The notes beneath the pieces are model-generated. The model made no database searches and was not told where the DNA came from. It saw only the letters and a list, made by a program, of their open reading frames with translations. A program made the translations under genes and the position numbers. A stretch of DNA of 64,000 bases from Thermus neutrinimicus (GTDB lineage: Bacteria > Deinococcota > Deinococci > Deinococcales > Thermaceae): positions 1 to 64,000 of the forward strand of contig NZ_JAKTNU010000012.1 of NCBI RefSeq assembly GCF_022760955.1. The letters are read 5' to 3'. Shown piece by piece: positions 1 through 8,630 of this stretch. Numbering within the stretch: the stretch's first letter is position 1; each line of letters opens with the position of its first letter.

Positions 1-48
1 CTTGCGGGCGTTAGGGGGAGTAGAGGTGGTTTTTTAGTGGGAGGGCAC

Positions 49-747
49 TTAAAAGCCCGGGATGAGGACCCTCCCCTCCTCATCCCGCAGGCTGGCAATG
101 GCCCGGCTCAAACGGTAAATGGGGTTCTCCACCACCGCCCCGTAGGAGGAGTGCAGGTCAAAGGCGGCGGTGCGCACCCGAAGCTCGAGGGCCACGATCC
201 CCTTAAGCCCCGCATAAAGGTAAGGACGGCCCTTGGCGTCCACTCCCCCCGCCTCCCAGACGATGGCCCCGGCTCCCAGGAGGTCCCTTTTGTCCCTGAC
301 GTAGTCCGCCAGGTGAGGGCTTCCCACCTCCTCCTCCCCCTCCACCACAAACTTCACCCGGGGAAGAAACCCGTGCTTTTCCCGAAACAAGCGCAGGGCC
401 ATGACCCTGGCCACCAGCTCCCCCTTGTCGTCATGGGTACCCCGGCCATACCAGGCCCCCTCCCGCTCCACCAGAACAAAGGGATCGCTTTCCCATAGCT
501 CCAGGGGATCCGGGGGCTGAACATCGTAATGGTTGTAAAACAAAAGGACCCTTTCCCCCTCACCCCCCTCGGCGTAGACCACCGGGGGCCCGTAACCCCC
601 GTGGAGCTCCGCCCTAAGGCCCAGGTCCTGGAGCACCTCCGCCACCCTGGCCGCACCCTCCCCCAGGGCCCTTCCCTCGGCGCTCACCGTGGGCAAGGCC
701 ACCAGCTCCGCCAAAAGCGTCCTGGCCTCTTCCAGAAACGACCTCAT
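49..747 (-). pseudogene. M20-family metallopeptidase, C-terminally truncated
   Basis: The 232-residue product matches the front half of M20 (carboxypeptidase/dipeptidase) zinc hydrolases. It has the HYDVQP metal motif near residue 73, GRGTHDDKG near 101 with a metal Asp, and the GEEEVGS Glu pair near 138 (general base plus ligand). The family is normally about 450 residues, and the lid/dimerisation domain is interrupted after LIPGF. The last metal-binding His, which lies near the family C-terminus, is absent. The frame ends in TAA and the remaining bases to the window edge do not resemble the missing half. Loss by insertion or rearrangement at about position 45 is inferred. The catalytic core is otherwise intact, so the lesion looks recent. 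Confidence 0.75.
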
Positions 748-764
748 GGTAGACTGAGCATACT

Positions 765-1256
765 ATGGTGGAACCCTCCTTGGTCCTCTACGGGACCCTG
801 TACCAGCGGGCCATGGATGTGCTCCAGGAAGCCCTGCAGGAAACGGGGGCCCGCTATGCCCTCTTCATTGACCGTAAGGGATTCGTCCTGGCCCATAAGG
901 AGGCCCTCTGGGCCCCCAAGCCCCCGCCTTTGGACTCCCTGGCCACCCTGGTGGCGGGAAACGCCGCCGCCACCCAGGCCCTGGCCAAGCTACTGGGAGA
1001 GGCCCGCTTCCAAGAGGTGGTGCACCAAGGGGAACACATGGGGCTCTACGTGGACGAGGTCGGCGAGGCAGCCCTCCTGGTCCTGGTCTTTGACGAGAAC
1101 GCTCCCTTGGGCAAGATCAAACTCCACGGGAAGCGGGCAGCGGAGACCCTGGCCCGCCTGGCCGAGGAAGCCTTGGCCAATCCGCCCAAGCTGAACCTGG
1201 ACACCCAGTACCGCGAGGAGGCCAAAGCCCTGCTGGACGAACTTTTCGGTAACTAG
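765..1256 (+). CDS. mglB: Roadblock/LC7 protein MglB, GAP of the polarity GTPase MglA
   Basis: A 163-residue single roadblock/LC7-domain protein, immediately followed (1 base) by the small GTPase MglA. In this family MglB forms dimers that bind MglA and stimulate GTP hydrolysis, setting the cell pole used for surface motility. The opening segment, the central [10 protein letters not shown] and the hydrophobic strands around LLVLVFDEN fit the roadblock fold. The ATG at 765 is directly followed by an in-frame GTG, so the start could be one codon later. The T. thermophilus MglA-MglB pair is structurally characterised, which supports the assignment. The pair is transcribed away from the truncated peptidase. 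Confidence 0.88.
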   Translation: MVEPSLVLYGTLYQRAMDVLQEALQETGARYALFIDRKGFVLAHKEALWAPKPPPLDSLATLVAGNAAATQALAKLLGEARFQEVVHQGEHMGLYVDEVGEAALLVLVFDENAPLGKIKLHGKRAAETLARLAEEALANPPKLNLDTQYREEAKALLDELFGN

Positions 1257-1257
1257 C

Positions 1258-1845
1258 ATGAGCACCATCAACTTCGCCAACCGCGAGATCAACTTCAAAA
1301 TCGTCTACTACGGCCCGGGGCTCTCCGGGAAAACCACCAACCTGAAGTGGATATACAGCCGCATCCCCGAAGGCCGCAAAGGGGAGATGGTCTCCCTGGC
1401 CACCGAGGACGAACGCACCCTTTTCTTTGACTTTCTCCCCCTGGACTTGGGCGAGGTCAAGGGTTTTAAGACCCGCTTCCATCTCTACACCGTGCCAGGG
1501 CAGGTCTTTTACAATGCCAGCCGCAAGCTGATCCTGAGGGGTGTGGATGGCATCGTCTTCGTGGCGGACTCCGCCCCCAACCGCCTCAGGGCCAACGCGG
1601 AGAGCATGCGCAACATGCGGGAGAACCTGGCGGAGTATGGGCTTAAGGTGGAGGACATCCCCGTGGTACTCCAGGTGAACAAACGGGACCTGCCCGACGC
1701 CCTCCCCGTGGAGATGGTGCAGGCGGTGGTGGACCCCGAAGGACGCTTTCCCGTCTTCGAAGCGGTGGCCACGGAGGGAAAAGGGGTGTTTGAAACCCTC
1801 AAGGAAGTAAGCCGCCAGGTGCTGGCCCGGGTAGGTAGCACCTGA
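1258..1845 (+). CDS. mglA: Ras-like GTPase MglA, cell-polarity and motility switch
   Basis: A 195-residue small GTPase with P-loop GPGLSGKT (residues 19-26), a TVPGQ switch II in place of the classical DxxG, and base-specificity motif NKRD near 141. It forms one unit with mglB: the ATG lies one base after the mglB stop. GTP-bound MglA marks the leading pole in gliding bacteria; in Thermus it is presumably linked to type IV pilus twitching. The switch II Pro-Gly is the known MglA variant of the Ras motif. The protein is cytoplasmic or peripheral, with no signal peptide. Confidence 0.9.
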   Translation: MSTINFANREINFKIVYYGPGLSGKTTNLKWIYSRIPEGRKGEMVSLATEDERTLFFDFLPLDLGEVKGFKTRFHLYTVPGQVFYNASRKLILRGVDGIVFVADSAPNRLRANAESMRNMRENLAEYGLKVEDIPVVLQVNKRDLPDALPVEMVQAVVDPEGRFPVFEAVATEGKGVFETLKEVSRQVLARVGST

Positions 1846-1853
1846 GCCCGCCC

Positions 1854-1883
1854 TTGGGATGCTTTACCCCCTCTGGGTATAAG
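1854..1883 (+). promoter_or_regulatory. Candidate sigma-A promoter for the ba3 oxidase operon
   Basis: TTGGGA (1854-1859) and TATAAG (1878-1883) are separated by 18 bases in the gap between mglA and cbaD. It would leave a leader of about 115 bases before cbaD. The leader is locally AT-richer than its surroundings and carries a strong GGGAGGAAGGG ribosome-binding site just before cbaD. No clear FNR- or CRP-type palindrome was recognised. Confidence 0.45.
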
Positions 1884-2005
1884 CGTGAGAATATCAACTT
1901 CCCTTAGTTTCCTTTTTCCGAAGGGACAAATGTACTTCACCCTTTTCTCAGCTTTGGGCTAACATGGGCGCCGTATACGGCAACCCGCCGTAAGGGAGGA
2001 AGGGT

Positions 2006-2110
2006 ATGGAGGAAAAACCAATCGGCGCCACGGGAGTGATAGTGGTTCTTACCCTCACCATCCTGATCTTCTGGCTGGGGGTATACGCCATCTTCTTCGC
2101 TAGGGGGTAG
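2006..2110 (+). CDS. cbaD: ba3-type cytochrome c oxidase subunit IIa (CbaD)
   Basis: A 34-residue single-helix membrane peptide: short charged head (MEEKPIGA), about 22 hydrophobic residues, then FFARG. Length and sequence match the small third subunit of T. thermophilus cytochrome ba3, whose helix packs next to subunits I and II and replaces one of the two subunit II helices of other oxidases. The ATG has a good GGGAGGAAGGG site 2 bases upstream, and the stop is 3 bases before cbaB. This gene is easy to miss because of its size. Confidence 0.95.
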   Translation: MEEKPIGATGVIVVLTLTILIFWLGVYAIFFARG

Positions 2111-2113
2111 GGT

Positions 2114-2620
2114 ATGGTGGACGAGCACAAGGCCCACAAAGCGATTCTGACTTATGAGAAGGGCTGGCTGGCCTTCTCCTTGGTGATGCTGGTGGTCTTC
2201 ATCGCCCTCATCGCCTACACCCTGGCCACCCACAGCGCAGGGGTCATCCCCGCGGGACAGCTGGAACGGGTGGACCCCACCAAGGTGCGGTTCGAGGGCC
2301 CGTGGGCCGACCCTGCCCAGGCGGTGGTGGAGACCGGCCCCAACCAGTACACGGTCCATGTCCTGGCCTTCGCCTTCGGCTACCAGCCCAATCCCATAGA
2401 GGTGCCCAAGGGGGCGGAGATCATCTTCAAGATCACCAGCCCGGACGTGATCCACGGCTTCCACGTGGAGGGCACCAACATCAACGTGGAGGTCCTCCCC
2501 GGGGAGGTATCCACCGTGCGCTACACCTTTAAGAAGGCCGGGGAGTACCGGATCATCTGCAACCAGTACTGCGGCATAGGCCACCAGAACATGTTCGGCA
2601 AGATCGTGGTGAAGGAGTGA
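2114..2620 (+). CDS. cbaB: ba3-type cytochrome c oxidase subunit II (CbaB), CuA protein
   Basis: A 168-residue protein with one N-terminal membrane helix (about residues 18-40) and a periplasmic cupredoxin domain. The binuclear CuA ligands are visible: His in VIHGFHVEG near 114, then CNQYCGIGHQNM containing two Cys, His and Met. It accepts electrons from cytochrome c552 and passes them to heme b of CbaA. The length equals T. thermophilus CbaB. It sits between cbaD (3 bases upstream) and cbaA (3 bases downstream), so the three structural subunits are co-translated. Confidence 0.97.
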   Translation: MVDEHKAHKAILTYEKGWLAFSLVMLVVFIALIAYTLATHSAGVIPAGQLERVDPTKVRFEGPWADPAQAVVETGPNQYTVHVLAFAFGYQPNPIEVPKGAEIIFKITSPDVIHGFHVEGTNINVEVLPGEVSTVRYTFKKAGEYRIICNQYCGIGHQNMFGKIVVKE

Positions 2621-2623
2621 GCC

Positions 2624-4324
2624 ATGGCGGTGCGCACCTCTGACTTCAGCCGAGTCTACGAGGCCTACCCGGAAAAGAAGGCCACCCTCTACTTCCTGGT
2701 CTTGGGCTTCGTCGCCCTCATCATCGGCAGCCTTTTCGGTCCCTTCCAGGCCCTGAACTACGGGAACGTGGACGCCTATCCGCTTCTTAAGCGCCTCCTT
2801 CCCTTCGTCCAGTCCTACTACCAGGGCCTTACCCTGCACGGGGTGCTGAACGCCATCGTCTTCACCCAGCTCTTCGCCCAGGCCATCATGGTCTACCTGC
2901 CGGCCCGGGAGCTGAACCTGCGCCCCAACATGGGCCTCATGTGGCTCTCCTGGTGGATGGCCTTCGTCGGCCTGGTGATGGCGGCCCTGCCCCTTCTGGC
3001 CAACGAGGCCACGGTCCTTTACACCTTCTACCCTCCCCTCCAGGGCCACTGGGCCTTCTACCTGGGGGCCAGCATCTTCGTCCTCTCCTCTTGGGTGAGC
3101 ATCTACCTGGTCCTGGACCTGTGGCGGCGCTGGAAGGCGCAAAACCCTGGGAAGGTGACCCCTTTGGTCACCTACATGGCGGTGGTCTACTGGCTCATGT
3201 GGCTTATCGCCTCCATTGGCCTGGTCCTGGAGGCGGTGCTCTTCCTCCTGCCCTGGTCCTTTGGCCTCATCAAGGGGGTTGACCCCCTGATCGCCCGCAC
3301 CCTCTTCTGGTGGACGGGCCACCCCATCGTCTACTTCTGGCTCATGCCCGCTTACGCTATCATCTACACCGTGCTTCCCAAGCAGGCGGGGGGCAAGCTG
3401 GTTTCCGACCCCATGGCCCGCTTGGCCTTCTTGCTCTTTCTCCTCCTTTCCACCCCGGTGGGGTTCCACCACCAGTTCGCCGACCCCGGCATCGACCCCA
3501 CCTGGAAGATGATCCACTCCGTCCTTACCTTGTTCGTGGCCGTACCCAGCCTGATGACCGCCTTCACCATTGCGGCCAGCTTGGAGCTGGCTGGCCGGAT
3601 GCGGGGAGGCAAGGGCCTTTTCGGCTGGATCAAGGCCCTGCCCTGGGGCAACCCCGCTTTCGTGGCCCCGGTGCTGGGCCTGATTGGGTTTATCCCGGGT
3701 GGCGCCGGGGGCATAGTGAACGCCAGCTTCACCTTGGACTACGTGGTCCACAACACCATTTGGATCGCCGGGCACTTCCACCTGCAGGTGGCAAGCCTGG
3801 TAACCCTTACGGGTATGGGGTCTTTGTGGTGGCTCATCCCCAACCTCACCGGCAAGCCCATCTCCGACGGCCAGAGGCGGCTGGGGTTGGCGGTGGTCTG
3901 GCTTTGGTTTATCGGCATGATGGTCATGGCCCTGGGGCTTCACTGGCAAGGGCTCCTTAACGTGCCGCGGCGGGCCTACATCGCCGACCGCGTGCTTCAG
4001 GAAGCCGGCGCCTATGCCCATGCTGCCCTTCCCATGGTCTTCAGCATCCTTGCGGGCATCATCCTCTTGGTGGCCCTTCTCCTCTTCATCTACGGCCTCT
4101 TTGGCGTCCTCCTGGGCCGGGAGCGTAGGGCAGAGCTGGCCGAGGCCCCGGTGCCCTTCGCCGAGGTCATCTCTGGCCCCGAGGACCGCCCCCTGGTGCA
4201 GGCCATGGACCGCATCGGCTTCTGGTTCCTGGTGGCGGTGATCCTGGTGGTGCTGGCCTACGGGCCCACCCTGGTGCAGCTTTTCAGCAACCTGAACCCG
4301 GTACCCGGCATGCGCCTCTGGTAG
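2624..4324 (+). CDS. cbaA: ba3-type cytochrome c oxidase subunit I (CbaA)
   Basis: A 566-residue heme-copper oxidase catalytic subunit of the B family, close to the 562 residues of T. thermophilus CbaA. It has about 13 membrane helices. Visible signatures are the TLHGVLNAIVF segment with the low-spin heme His, WWTGHPIVYFWLMPAY with the CuB His and cross-linked Tyr, HHQF with two CuB His, and GHFHLQV with the two heme ligands. It reduces O2 at low oxygen tension and pumps protons through a single K-type pathway, which is known for the family. A perfect hairpin follows the stop (4343-4367). Confidence 0.97.
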   Translation: MAVRTSDFSRVYEAYPEKKATLYFLVLGFVALIIGSLFGPFQALNYGNVDAYPLLKRLLPFVQSYYQGLTLHGVLNAIVFTQLFAQAIMVYLPARELNLRPNMGLMWLSWWMAFVGLVMAALPLLANEATVLYTFYPPLQGHWAFYLGASIFVLSSWVSIYLVLDLWRRWKAQNPGKVTPLVTYMAVVYWLMWLIASIGLVLEAVLFLLPWSFGLIKGVDPLIARTLFWWTGHPIVYFWLMPAYAIIYTVLPKQAGGKLVSDPMARLAFLLFLLLSTPVGFHHQFADPGIDPTWKMIHSVLTLFVAVPSLMTAFTIAASLELAGRMRGGKGLFGWIKALPWGNPAFVAPVLGLIGFIPGGAGGIVNASFTLDYVVHNTIWIAGHFHLQVASLVTLTGMGSLWWLIPNLTGKPISDGQRRLGLAVVWLWFIGMMVMALGLHWQGLLNVPRRAYIADRVLQEAGAYAHAALPMVFSILAGIILLVALLLFIYGLFGVLLGRERRAELAEAPVPFAEVISGPEDRPLVQAMDRIGFWFLVAVILVVLAYGPTLVQLFSNLNPVPGMRLW

Positions 4325-4342
4325 CCGGGCCACACGGGCAGG

Positions 4343-4374
4343 CAAGGGCCGGGCCTTCCGGCCCTTGACCTTTT
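4343..4374 (+). terminator. Intrinsic (probably partial) terminator after cbaA
   Basis: Perfect 10-bp stem CAAGGGCCGG / CCGGCCCTTG (4343-4352 / 4358-4367) with a 5-base loop, followed by ACCTTTT. It lies inside the transcription unit that in T. thermophilus also covers cbaX, so it may lower expression of the maturation genes relative to the subunits. A TATAGG box at 4393-4398 could give a separate downstream promoter. Confidence 0.7.
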
Positions 4375-4399
4375 CTGGGTAAAAGGAAAAGCTATAGGC

Positions 4400-4879
4400 G
4401 TGGGCTTCATCCCCTCGCCCGGACTCCCTTGGATAGCGGGTCTTTCCCTCCTCCCCTTCTTCCTTCAGTTTCTGGGGCTGGGCCTCGAGGGGGTCCTGGG
4501 CCAAGGCCTATGCGGCAGCGCCCTAGGGGTGTCGGAGCTGGAGGCCGTAAAGTACGGCCTGGTGAGCGAGTATTACCTCTACGGACAGCTTTTCCTGGCC
4601 CTCTTGGCCCTAAAGGTCACCTACGCCCTGGTCCTGATGGCCCTCCGCTTGATGTATCCCGAGAAAGACCCGCCCTTTGCCCCTCTGGTCTGGAAGGTGG
4701 GCGTGGGGCTTTCCCTGGTCCTCCTCCTCCTTTTTCTCGCCACCCGCACGCTACCGCTACCCTTCAGCACCCCTTTGGGCCCCGCCCTCCTCTCTCCTGC
4801 CCCCTTGGATCCCCTCTCGGTCATGATGGTTCTGCCCGAGCCCTTCCTGCTGGGTCTTTACCTCCGCTTCCGACCATGA
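4400..4879 (+). CDS. cbaX: Heme a insertion factor CbaX for ba3 oxidase
   Basis: A 159-residue membrane protein with about four hydrophobic segments (residues 12-30, 62-84, 98-118 and near the C-terminus), directly downstream of cbaA. In T. thermophilus the open reading frame at this place, cbaX, is reported as a Thermaceae-specific factor needed for heme a insertion into ba3 oxidase. It is functionally like Surf1 but unrelated in sequence. The assignment rests on position, size and topology. The GTG at 4400 is the only convincing in-frame start. The stop overlaps the next gene as ATGA (4876-4879), indicating translational coupling. Confidence 0.7.
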   Translation: MGFIPSPGLPWIAGLSLLPFFLQFLGLGLEGVLGQGLCGSALGVSELEAVKYGLVSEYYLYGQLFLALLALKVTYALVLMALRLMYPEKDPPFAPLVWKVGVGLSLVLLLLFLATRTLPLPFSTPLGPALLSPAPLDPLSVMMVLPEPFLLGLYLRFRP

Positions 4880-6030
4880 AGCTTCCTCTTCAGGTATACC
4901 TGTTGGGCCTTGTCAGCTTCCTCATGGACGTGGCCAGCGAGATGGTCTATCCCCTCCTACCCCTTTTTCTGACCAGCCTAGGGGCGGGCGCAGGGGTGCT
5001 GGGCCTGGTGGAGGGCATGGCCGAGGCCACGGCCAGCCTCTTCAAGGTGGTGGGTGGAAGGATTTCCGACCGGTTGGGCCGAAGAAAACCCTTACTCCTC
5101 CTGGGATATGGGTTGCCCGCCTTCCTGAGACCCATTTTGGCCCTAGCCCAAAGCCCCGCCCATGTGCTCCTTTACCGTTTCCTGGACCGCACCGGTAAGG
5201 GCTTGCGCACCGCACCCCGTGATGCCTTACTGGCGGAGAGCGTGGACCAGGATGCCTTTGGCCGGGCCTACGGCCTCCACCGGGGCCTGGACACCCTGGG
5301 AGCCACCGTGGGTCCCTTCTTGGCCTTTCTCCTCCTACCCCACCTGGGAATCCGGGGCGTGTTTTGGGCGTCGGCTATCCCTGCTTTTCTGGCCTTTATG
5401 GCCCTCTTTTGGGTCCGGGAGGCCAAGGCCCCGCGGGCCAGGACCCCCCTACCCCCCTTCCGCCTCACCTACCTGGGTACCCTTCCCGTCCCCTACCGCC
5501 GGTTTCTCCTGGTTTCCGGCGTCTTCGCCTTGGCCCTCTCCTCTAATGCCTTTCTGCTCCTCCGCCTGAAGGAGCTGGGCCTAACCCAGGAGGCCGTGAC
5601 CCTGGCCTACACGGGCTACAACCTTCTCTACGCTCTTTTGGCCTACCCTCTGGGTAGCCTGGCGGACCGGGTGGGCTTAAGGCGGGTGGTGGCATGGGGG
5701 TTTGGCCTCTACGCCCTGGTGTATTTAGGCTTTGCCCTGGCAAAAACCGCCCTCGCAGGTGTGGCCCTGCTACTCCTCTATGCCCTTTATTCGGCCGCCT
5801 TCGAGGGAGCCAGCCGGGCCTATCTGGCCACCTTGATACCCCAGGAAACGAAGGCCACAGCCATCGGACTCTACCACACGGTGGTGGGGGTTCTGCTCTT
5901 ACCGGCCAGCGTGATCTTTGGCTTTCTTTGGCAAAGCTACGGGCCCGGGCTGGCCTTCGGCGTGGGAGCGGGCCTGGCCCTTTTGGCCCTCACCCTCTTC
6001 CTGCTTGACGGAAAGAGGAGGAGGCCCTAA
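4876..6030 (+). CDS. Major facilitator superfamily transporter, coupled to cbaX
   Basis: A 384-residue, 12-helix MFS protein. The N-terminal half has the DRLGRRKP loop between helices 2 and 3 and a DRTGKGLRTAPRDAL segment between helices 4 and 5; the C-terminal half repeats ADRVGLRR. Such MFS proteins with a FRTGKGxRxxxRDAL-like motif are common but of unassigned substrate. The ATG at 4876 overlaps the cbaX stop by ATGA, so it is translated with the oxidase maturation factor. A role in metal or heme supply for the oxidase is possible but unproven. Confidence 0.8.
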   Translation: MKLPLQVYLLGLVSFLMDVASEMVYPLLPLFLTSLGAGAGVLGLVEGMAEATASLFKVVGGRISDRLGRRKPLLLLGYGLPAFLRPILALAQSPAHVLLYRFLDRTGKGLRTAPRDALLAESVDQDAFGRAYGLHRGLDTLGATVGPFLAFLLLPHLGIRGVFWASAIPAFLAFMALFWVREAKAPRARTPLPPFRLTYLGTLPVPYRRFLLVSGVFALALSSNAFLLLRLKELGLTQEAVTLAYTGYNLLYALLAYPLGSLADRVGLRRVVAWGFGLYALVYLGFALAKTALAGVALLLLYALYSAAFEGASRAYLATLIPQETKATAIGLYHTVVGVLLLPASVIFGFLWQSYGPGLAFGVGAGLALLALTLFLLDGKRRRP

Positions 6031-6037
6031 CCTAGAG

Positions 6038-6083
6038 GAGGTCCTTCGGGACCTCGAGGAGGAAGGGGCCAAAAGCGCCTTCC
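6038..6083 (+). promoter_or_regulatory. Structured leader of rpsO, likely S15 autoregulatory site
   Basis: Two adjacent hairpins lie between the MFS gene and rpsO. The first is a 7-bp stem GAGGTCC/GGACCTC closed by a TTCG tetraloop (6038-6055). The second has GGAAGGGGC/GCGCCTTCC arms with one mismatch (6061-6069 / 6075-6083). In T. thermophilus, S15 represses its own translation by binding an rRNA-like junction in this leader. The hairpins here suggest the same control. The ribosome-binding site CGGAGGT follows at 6091-6097. Confidence 0.6.
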
Positions 6084-6101
6084 CCCCTGACGGAGGTAGA
6101 A

Positions 6102-6371
6102 ATGCCCATCAGCAAGGAAGAGAAGCAGAAGGTGATAGAGGAGTTCGCCCGCTTCCCTGGGGATACGGGGAGCACCGAGGTGCAGGTGGCCTTGCTCACC
6201 TTGCGCATCAACCGGCTTTCCGAGCACCTCAAGGTCCACAAGCACGACCACCACTCCCACCGGGGTCTTTTGATGATGGTGGGGCAGAGGCGTAGGCTTC
6301 TTCGCTACCTGGAGCGGGAAGACCCCGAGCGCTACCAGGCCCTGGTTGAGAAACTGGGCCTGAGGAAGTAA
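6102..6371 (+). CDS. rpsO: 30S ribosomal protein S15
   Basis: The 89-residue protein shows the full S15 pattern: [15 protein letters not shown] at the N-terminus, [13 protein letters not shown] near 21, and [20 protein letters not shown] near 46-65, the 16S-binding helix and loop. It is a primary binder of the central 16S domain three-way junction. It is followed by pnp, the order found in many bacteria. The leader carries probable S15-binding structures. Confidence 0.98.
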   Translation: MPISKEEKQKVIEEFARFPGDTGSTEVQVALLTLRINRLSEHLKVHKHDHHSHRGLLMMVGQRRRLLRYLEREDPERYQALVEKLGLRK

Positions 6372-6388
6372 ACTGGTATGTAGGTCGG

Positions 6389-6412
6389 GGGCGGGGCCTT
6401 AGGGCTCCGCCC
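6389..6412 (+). terminator. rpsO-pnp intercistronic hairpin
   Basis: A 10-bp stem GGGCGGGGCC / GGCTCCGCCC with one G-T pair and a TTAG loop, followed by TTCGCTT. It can act as an attenuator after rpsO or as a processing site controlling pnp mRNA decay. E. coli has both kinds of element at the same place, but conservation of mechanism is not established. Confidence 0.5.
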
Positions 6413-6428
6413 TTCGCTTGAGGAAACT

Positions 6429-8573
6429 ATGCCGGAAGCCACACCCAACACCCCCCAGGCCCATAGGTACGAAACCCAGGTGGCTGGCCGCCCCCTGGTG
6501 TTGGAGGCAGGGAAATACGCCAAACAGGCCTCGGGCTCGGTCCTGGTGCGCTACGGGGACACCGTGGTCCTGGCCACCGCCCAGGCCTCCGAGGAGCCCA
6601 TAGAGGCGGACTTCCTCCCCCTCACCGTGGAGTTTGAGGAGCGGCACTACGCCGTGGGCAAGATCCCGGGAAGCTTCATGCGCCGGGAAGGGCGGCCCGG
6701 GGAAAAGGCCATCCTCTCCGCCCGCATGACGGATAGGCCCATCCGCCCCCTCTTCCCCAAGGGGTTCCGGCACGAGGTGCAGGTGATCGTAACCGTGCTC
6801 TCTGCCGACCAGAAGAACCCCCCGGACATCCTGGGGCCCACGGCAGCCAGCGCCGCCCTCATGCTCTCGGACATCCCCTGGGAAGGCCCCGTGGCCGCGG
6901 TGCGGGTGGGTCTCATCGGGGGGCAGTTCGTCCTCAACCCCACCCTGCAGGAGCTGGAGGAGAGCACCCTGGACCTGGTGGTGGCGGGAAGCCGGGAGGC
7001 CATCCTCATGGTGGAGGCCGGGGCCCAGGAGGTGGACGAGGAAACCCTGGTCCAGGCCCTGGAGTTCGCCCACCGGGAGATGCAGCCCATCCTGGACCTG
7101 CAGGAGGAGATGGCCCGGGCCCTGGCCAAGCCCAAAATGGCCTGGACGCCTCCCGAAACCCTTAGCGAGGAGGAAAAGGAGGCCTTCTACCGCCTAGCCG
7201 TGGAACGGGGGCTTTCCGCCGTGCTCCAGACCGCCAGCAAGGGGGAAAGGAGCCGGGCCCTCGAGGCCTTCGCCGAAGCCTTGATCGCCGAGGTTTTGCC
7301 CAAGAAGGAGGACGGCACCCCGGACGAGAGCAGGAAGCCCCTTTACGAAAGCGCCTTTGACGAGGTGGTGCGCAAGGAGCTCAGGCGGCTCGTGCTGGAG
7401 GAGGGCAAGCGGGCGGATGGCCGCACCCCCAAGGACCTCCGGCCCATATGGATCGAGGTGGACGTCCTCCCCCGCGCCCACGGCTCCGCCGTCTTCACCC
7501 GGGGGGAGACCCAGGTGCTGGGCACCGTCACCCTGGGCACGGGCCGGGACGAGCAGATCATCGACGACCTGGGGATTGACGAGACGGAAAAGTTCCTGGT
7601 GCACTACAACTTTCCCCCCTTCTCCACGGGGGAGGTCAAGCGCCTGAGGGGGGTTTCCCGCCGCGAGGTGGGCCACGGCAATCTGGCCAAGCGGGCCCTG
7701 AAGGCGGTGCTACCCCCCGAGGACGCCTTCCCCTACACCATCCGGGTGGTGGGGGATGTCCTGGAGTCCAACGGCAGCAGCTCCATGGCCACGGTCTGCG
7801 CGGGATGCCTGGCCCTGATGGATGCCGGCGTCCCCATCCGCGCCCCGGTGGCGGGGGTGGCCATGGGTTTGGTGTGGGAGGGGGAGCGGGCAGTGATCCT
7901 CACCGACATCCTGGGGTTGGAGGATGCCCTGGGGGACATGGACTTCAAGGTGGCGGGAACAAGGAAGGGGGTCACCGCCTTGCAGATGGACAACAAGGTG
8001 GGTGGGCTCCCCCGGGAGGTGCTCAAGGAAGCCCTCATGCAGGCCCGGGAGGCCCGCATGAGGATCCTGGACCTCATGGAAAGCGTCCTTCCCGCCCCGC
8101 GCCCCGAGCTCAAGCCCTTTGCCCCCCGCATCCTCTCCCTGAAGGTGCCCGTGGAGAAGATCGGCTTGGTCATCGGGCCTGGGGGTAAGAACGTGCGGGC
8201 CCTCGAGGAGCTGGGTGTGGAAGTGGACATTGAAGAGGACGGGACGGTGCGCATCTACTCCAGCGACATGGAGGCTGCAAAGAAGGCCAAAAAGCGCATA
8301 GAGGAGCTCACCATGGAGGCCAAGGTGGGCGAGATCTACGAGGGCACCGTGACCAAGATCACCCCCTTTGGTGCCTTCATCAGCCTCTTCCCCGGGACCG
8401 AGGGCCTCTTGCACATCAGCCAGATCGCCCCAGGACGCGTGGAGCGGGTGGAGGACCACCTGAAGGTGGGGGATGTCATCAAGGTCAAGGTGCACCGCAT
8501 TGACGAAAGGGGCAAGATAGACCTGATCCGCCCCGAGCTGGAGGGCAAGATTCCCCCCAGGCGGCGCAGCTAG
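6429..8573 (+). CDS. pnp: Polyribonucleotide nucleotidyltransferase (PNPase)
   Basis: At 714 residues it is of standard length. There are two RNase PH-like cores: the first ends near residue 230, an all-alpha linker follows, and the second spans about 315-550 with the conserved FTRGETQ and GSSSMA segments. Then come a KH domain with [13 protein letters not shown]-type GXXG near 585 and an S1 domain near 630-700 ([15 protein letters not shown]). It degrades RNA 3'-to-5' phosphorolytically. It is in an operon with rpsO and followed by RNase J, so three RNA-metabolism genes sit together. Confidence 0.98.
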   Translation: MPEATPNTPQAHRYETQVAGRPLVLEAGKYAKQASGSVLVRYGDTVVLATAQASEEPIEADFLPLTVEFEERHYAVGKIPGSFMRREGRPGEKAILSARMTDRPIRPLFPKGFRHEVQVIVTVLSADQKNPPDILGPTAASAALMLSDIPWEGPVAAVRVGLIGGQFVLNPTLQELEESTLDLVVAGSREAILMVEAGAQEVDEETLVQALEFAHREMQPILDLQEEMARALAKPKMAWTPPETLSEEEKEAFYRLAVERGLSAVLQTASKGERSRALEAFAEALIAEVLPKKEDGTPDESRKPLYESAFDEVVRKELRRLVLEEGKRADGRTPKDLRPIWIEVDVLPRAHGSAVFTRGETQVLGTVTLGTGRDEQIIDDLGIDETEKFLVHYNFPPFSTGEVKRLRGVSRREVGHGNLAKRALKAVLPPEDAFPYTIRVVGDVLESNGSSSMATVCAGCLALMDAGVPIRAPVAGVAMGLVWEGERAVILTDILGLEDALGDMDFKVAGTRKGVTALQMDNKVGGLPREVLKEALMQAREARMRILDLMESVLPAPRPELKPFAPRILSLKVPVEKIGLVIGPGGKNVRALEELGVEVDIEEDGTVRIYSSDMEAAKKAKKRIEELTMEAKVGEIYEGTVTKITPFGAFISLFPGTEGLLHISQIAPGRVERVEDHLKVGDVIKVKVHRIDERGKIDLIRPELEGKIPPRRRS

Positions 8574-8617
8574 CCTAAGGGGGTTTTCCTTAGGGTAAGG
8601 TCCCGGCCTAGCCGGGA
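8574..8617 (+). promoter_or_regulatory. Tandem hairpins between pnp and RNase J gene
   Basis: Two perfect hairpins in 44 bases: CCTAAGG/CCTTAGG with loop GGGTTTT (8574-8594), and TCCCGGC/GCCGGGA with loop CTA (8601-8617). The first begins directly after the pnp stop. They may form a terminator or a stability/processing element; there is no clear T tract. The RNase J gene has its own GGGAGGT site at 8622-8628. Confidence 0.5.
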
Positions 8618-8630
8618 AGATGGGAGGTTT

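Noticed and set aside
1937-4504. 855-residue open frame on the minus strand antisense to the cba genes
   Set aside because: Composition is rich in His/Gly/Glu/Gln as expected of an antisense frame of GC-rich genes; the plus strand encodes unmistakable oxidase subunits.
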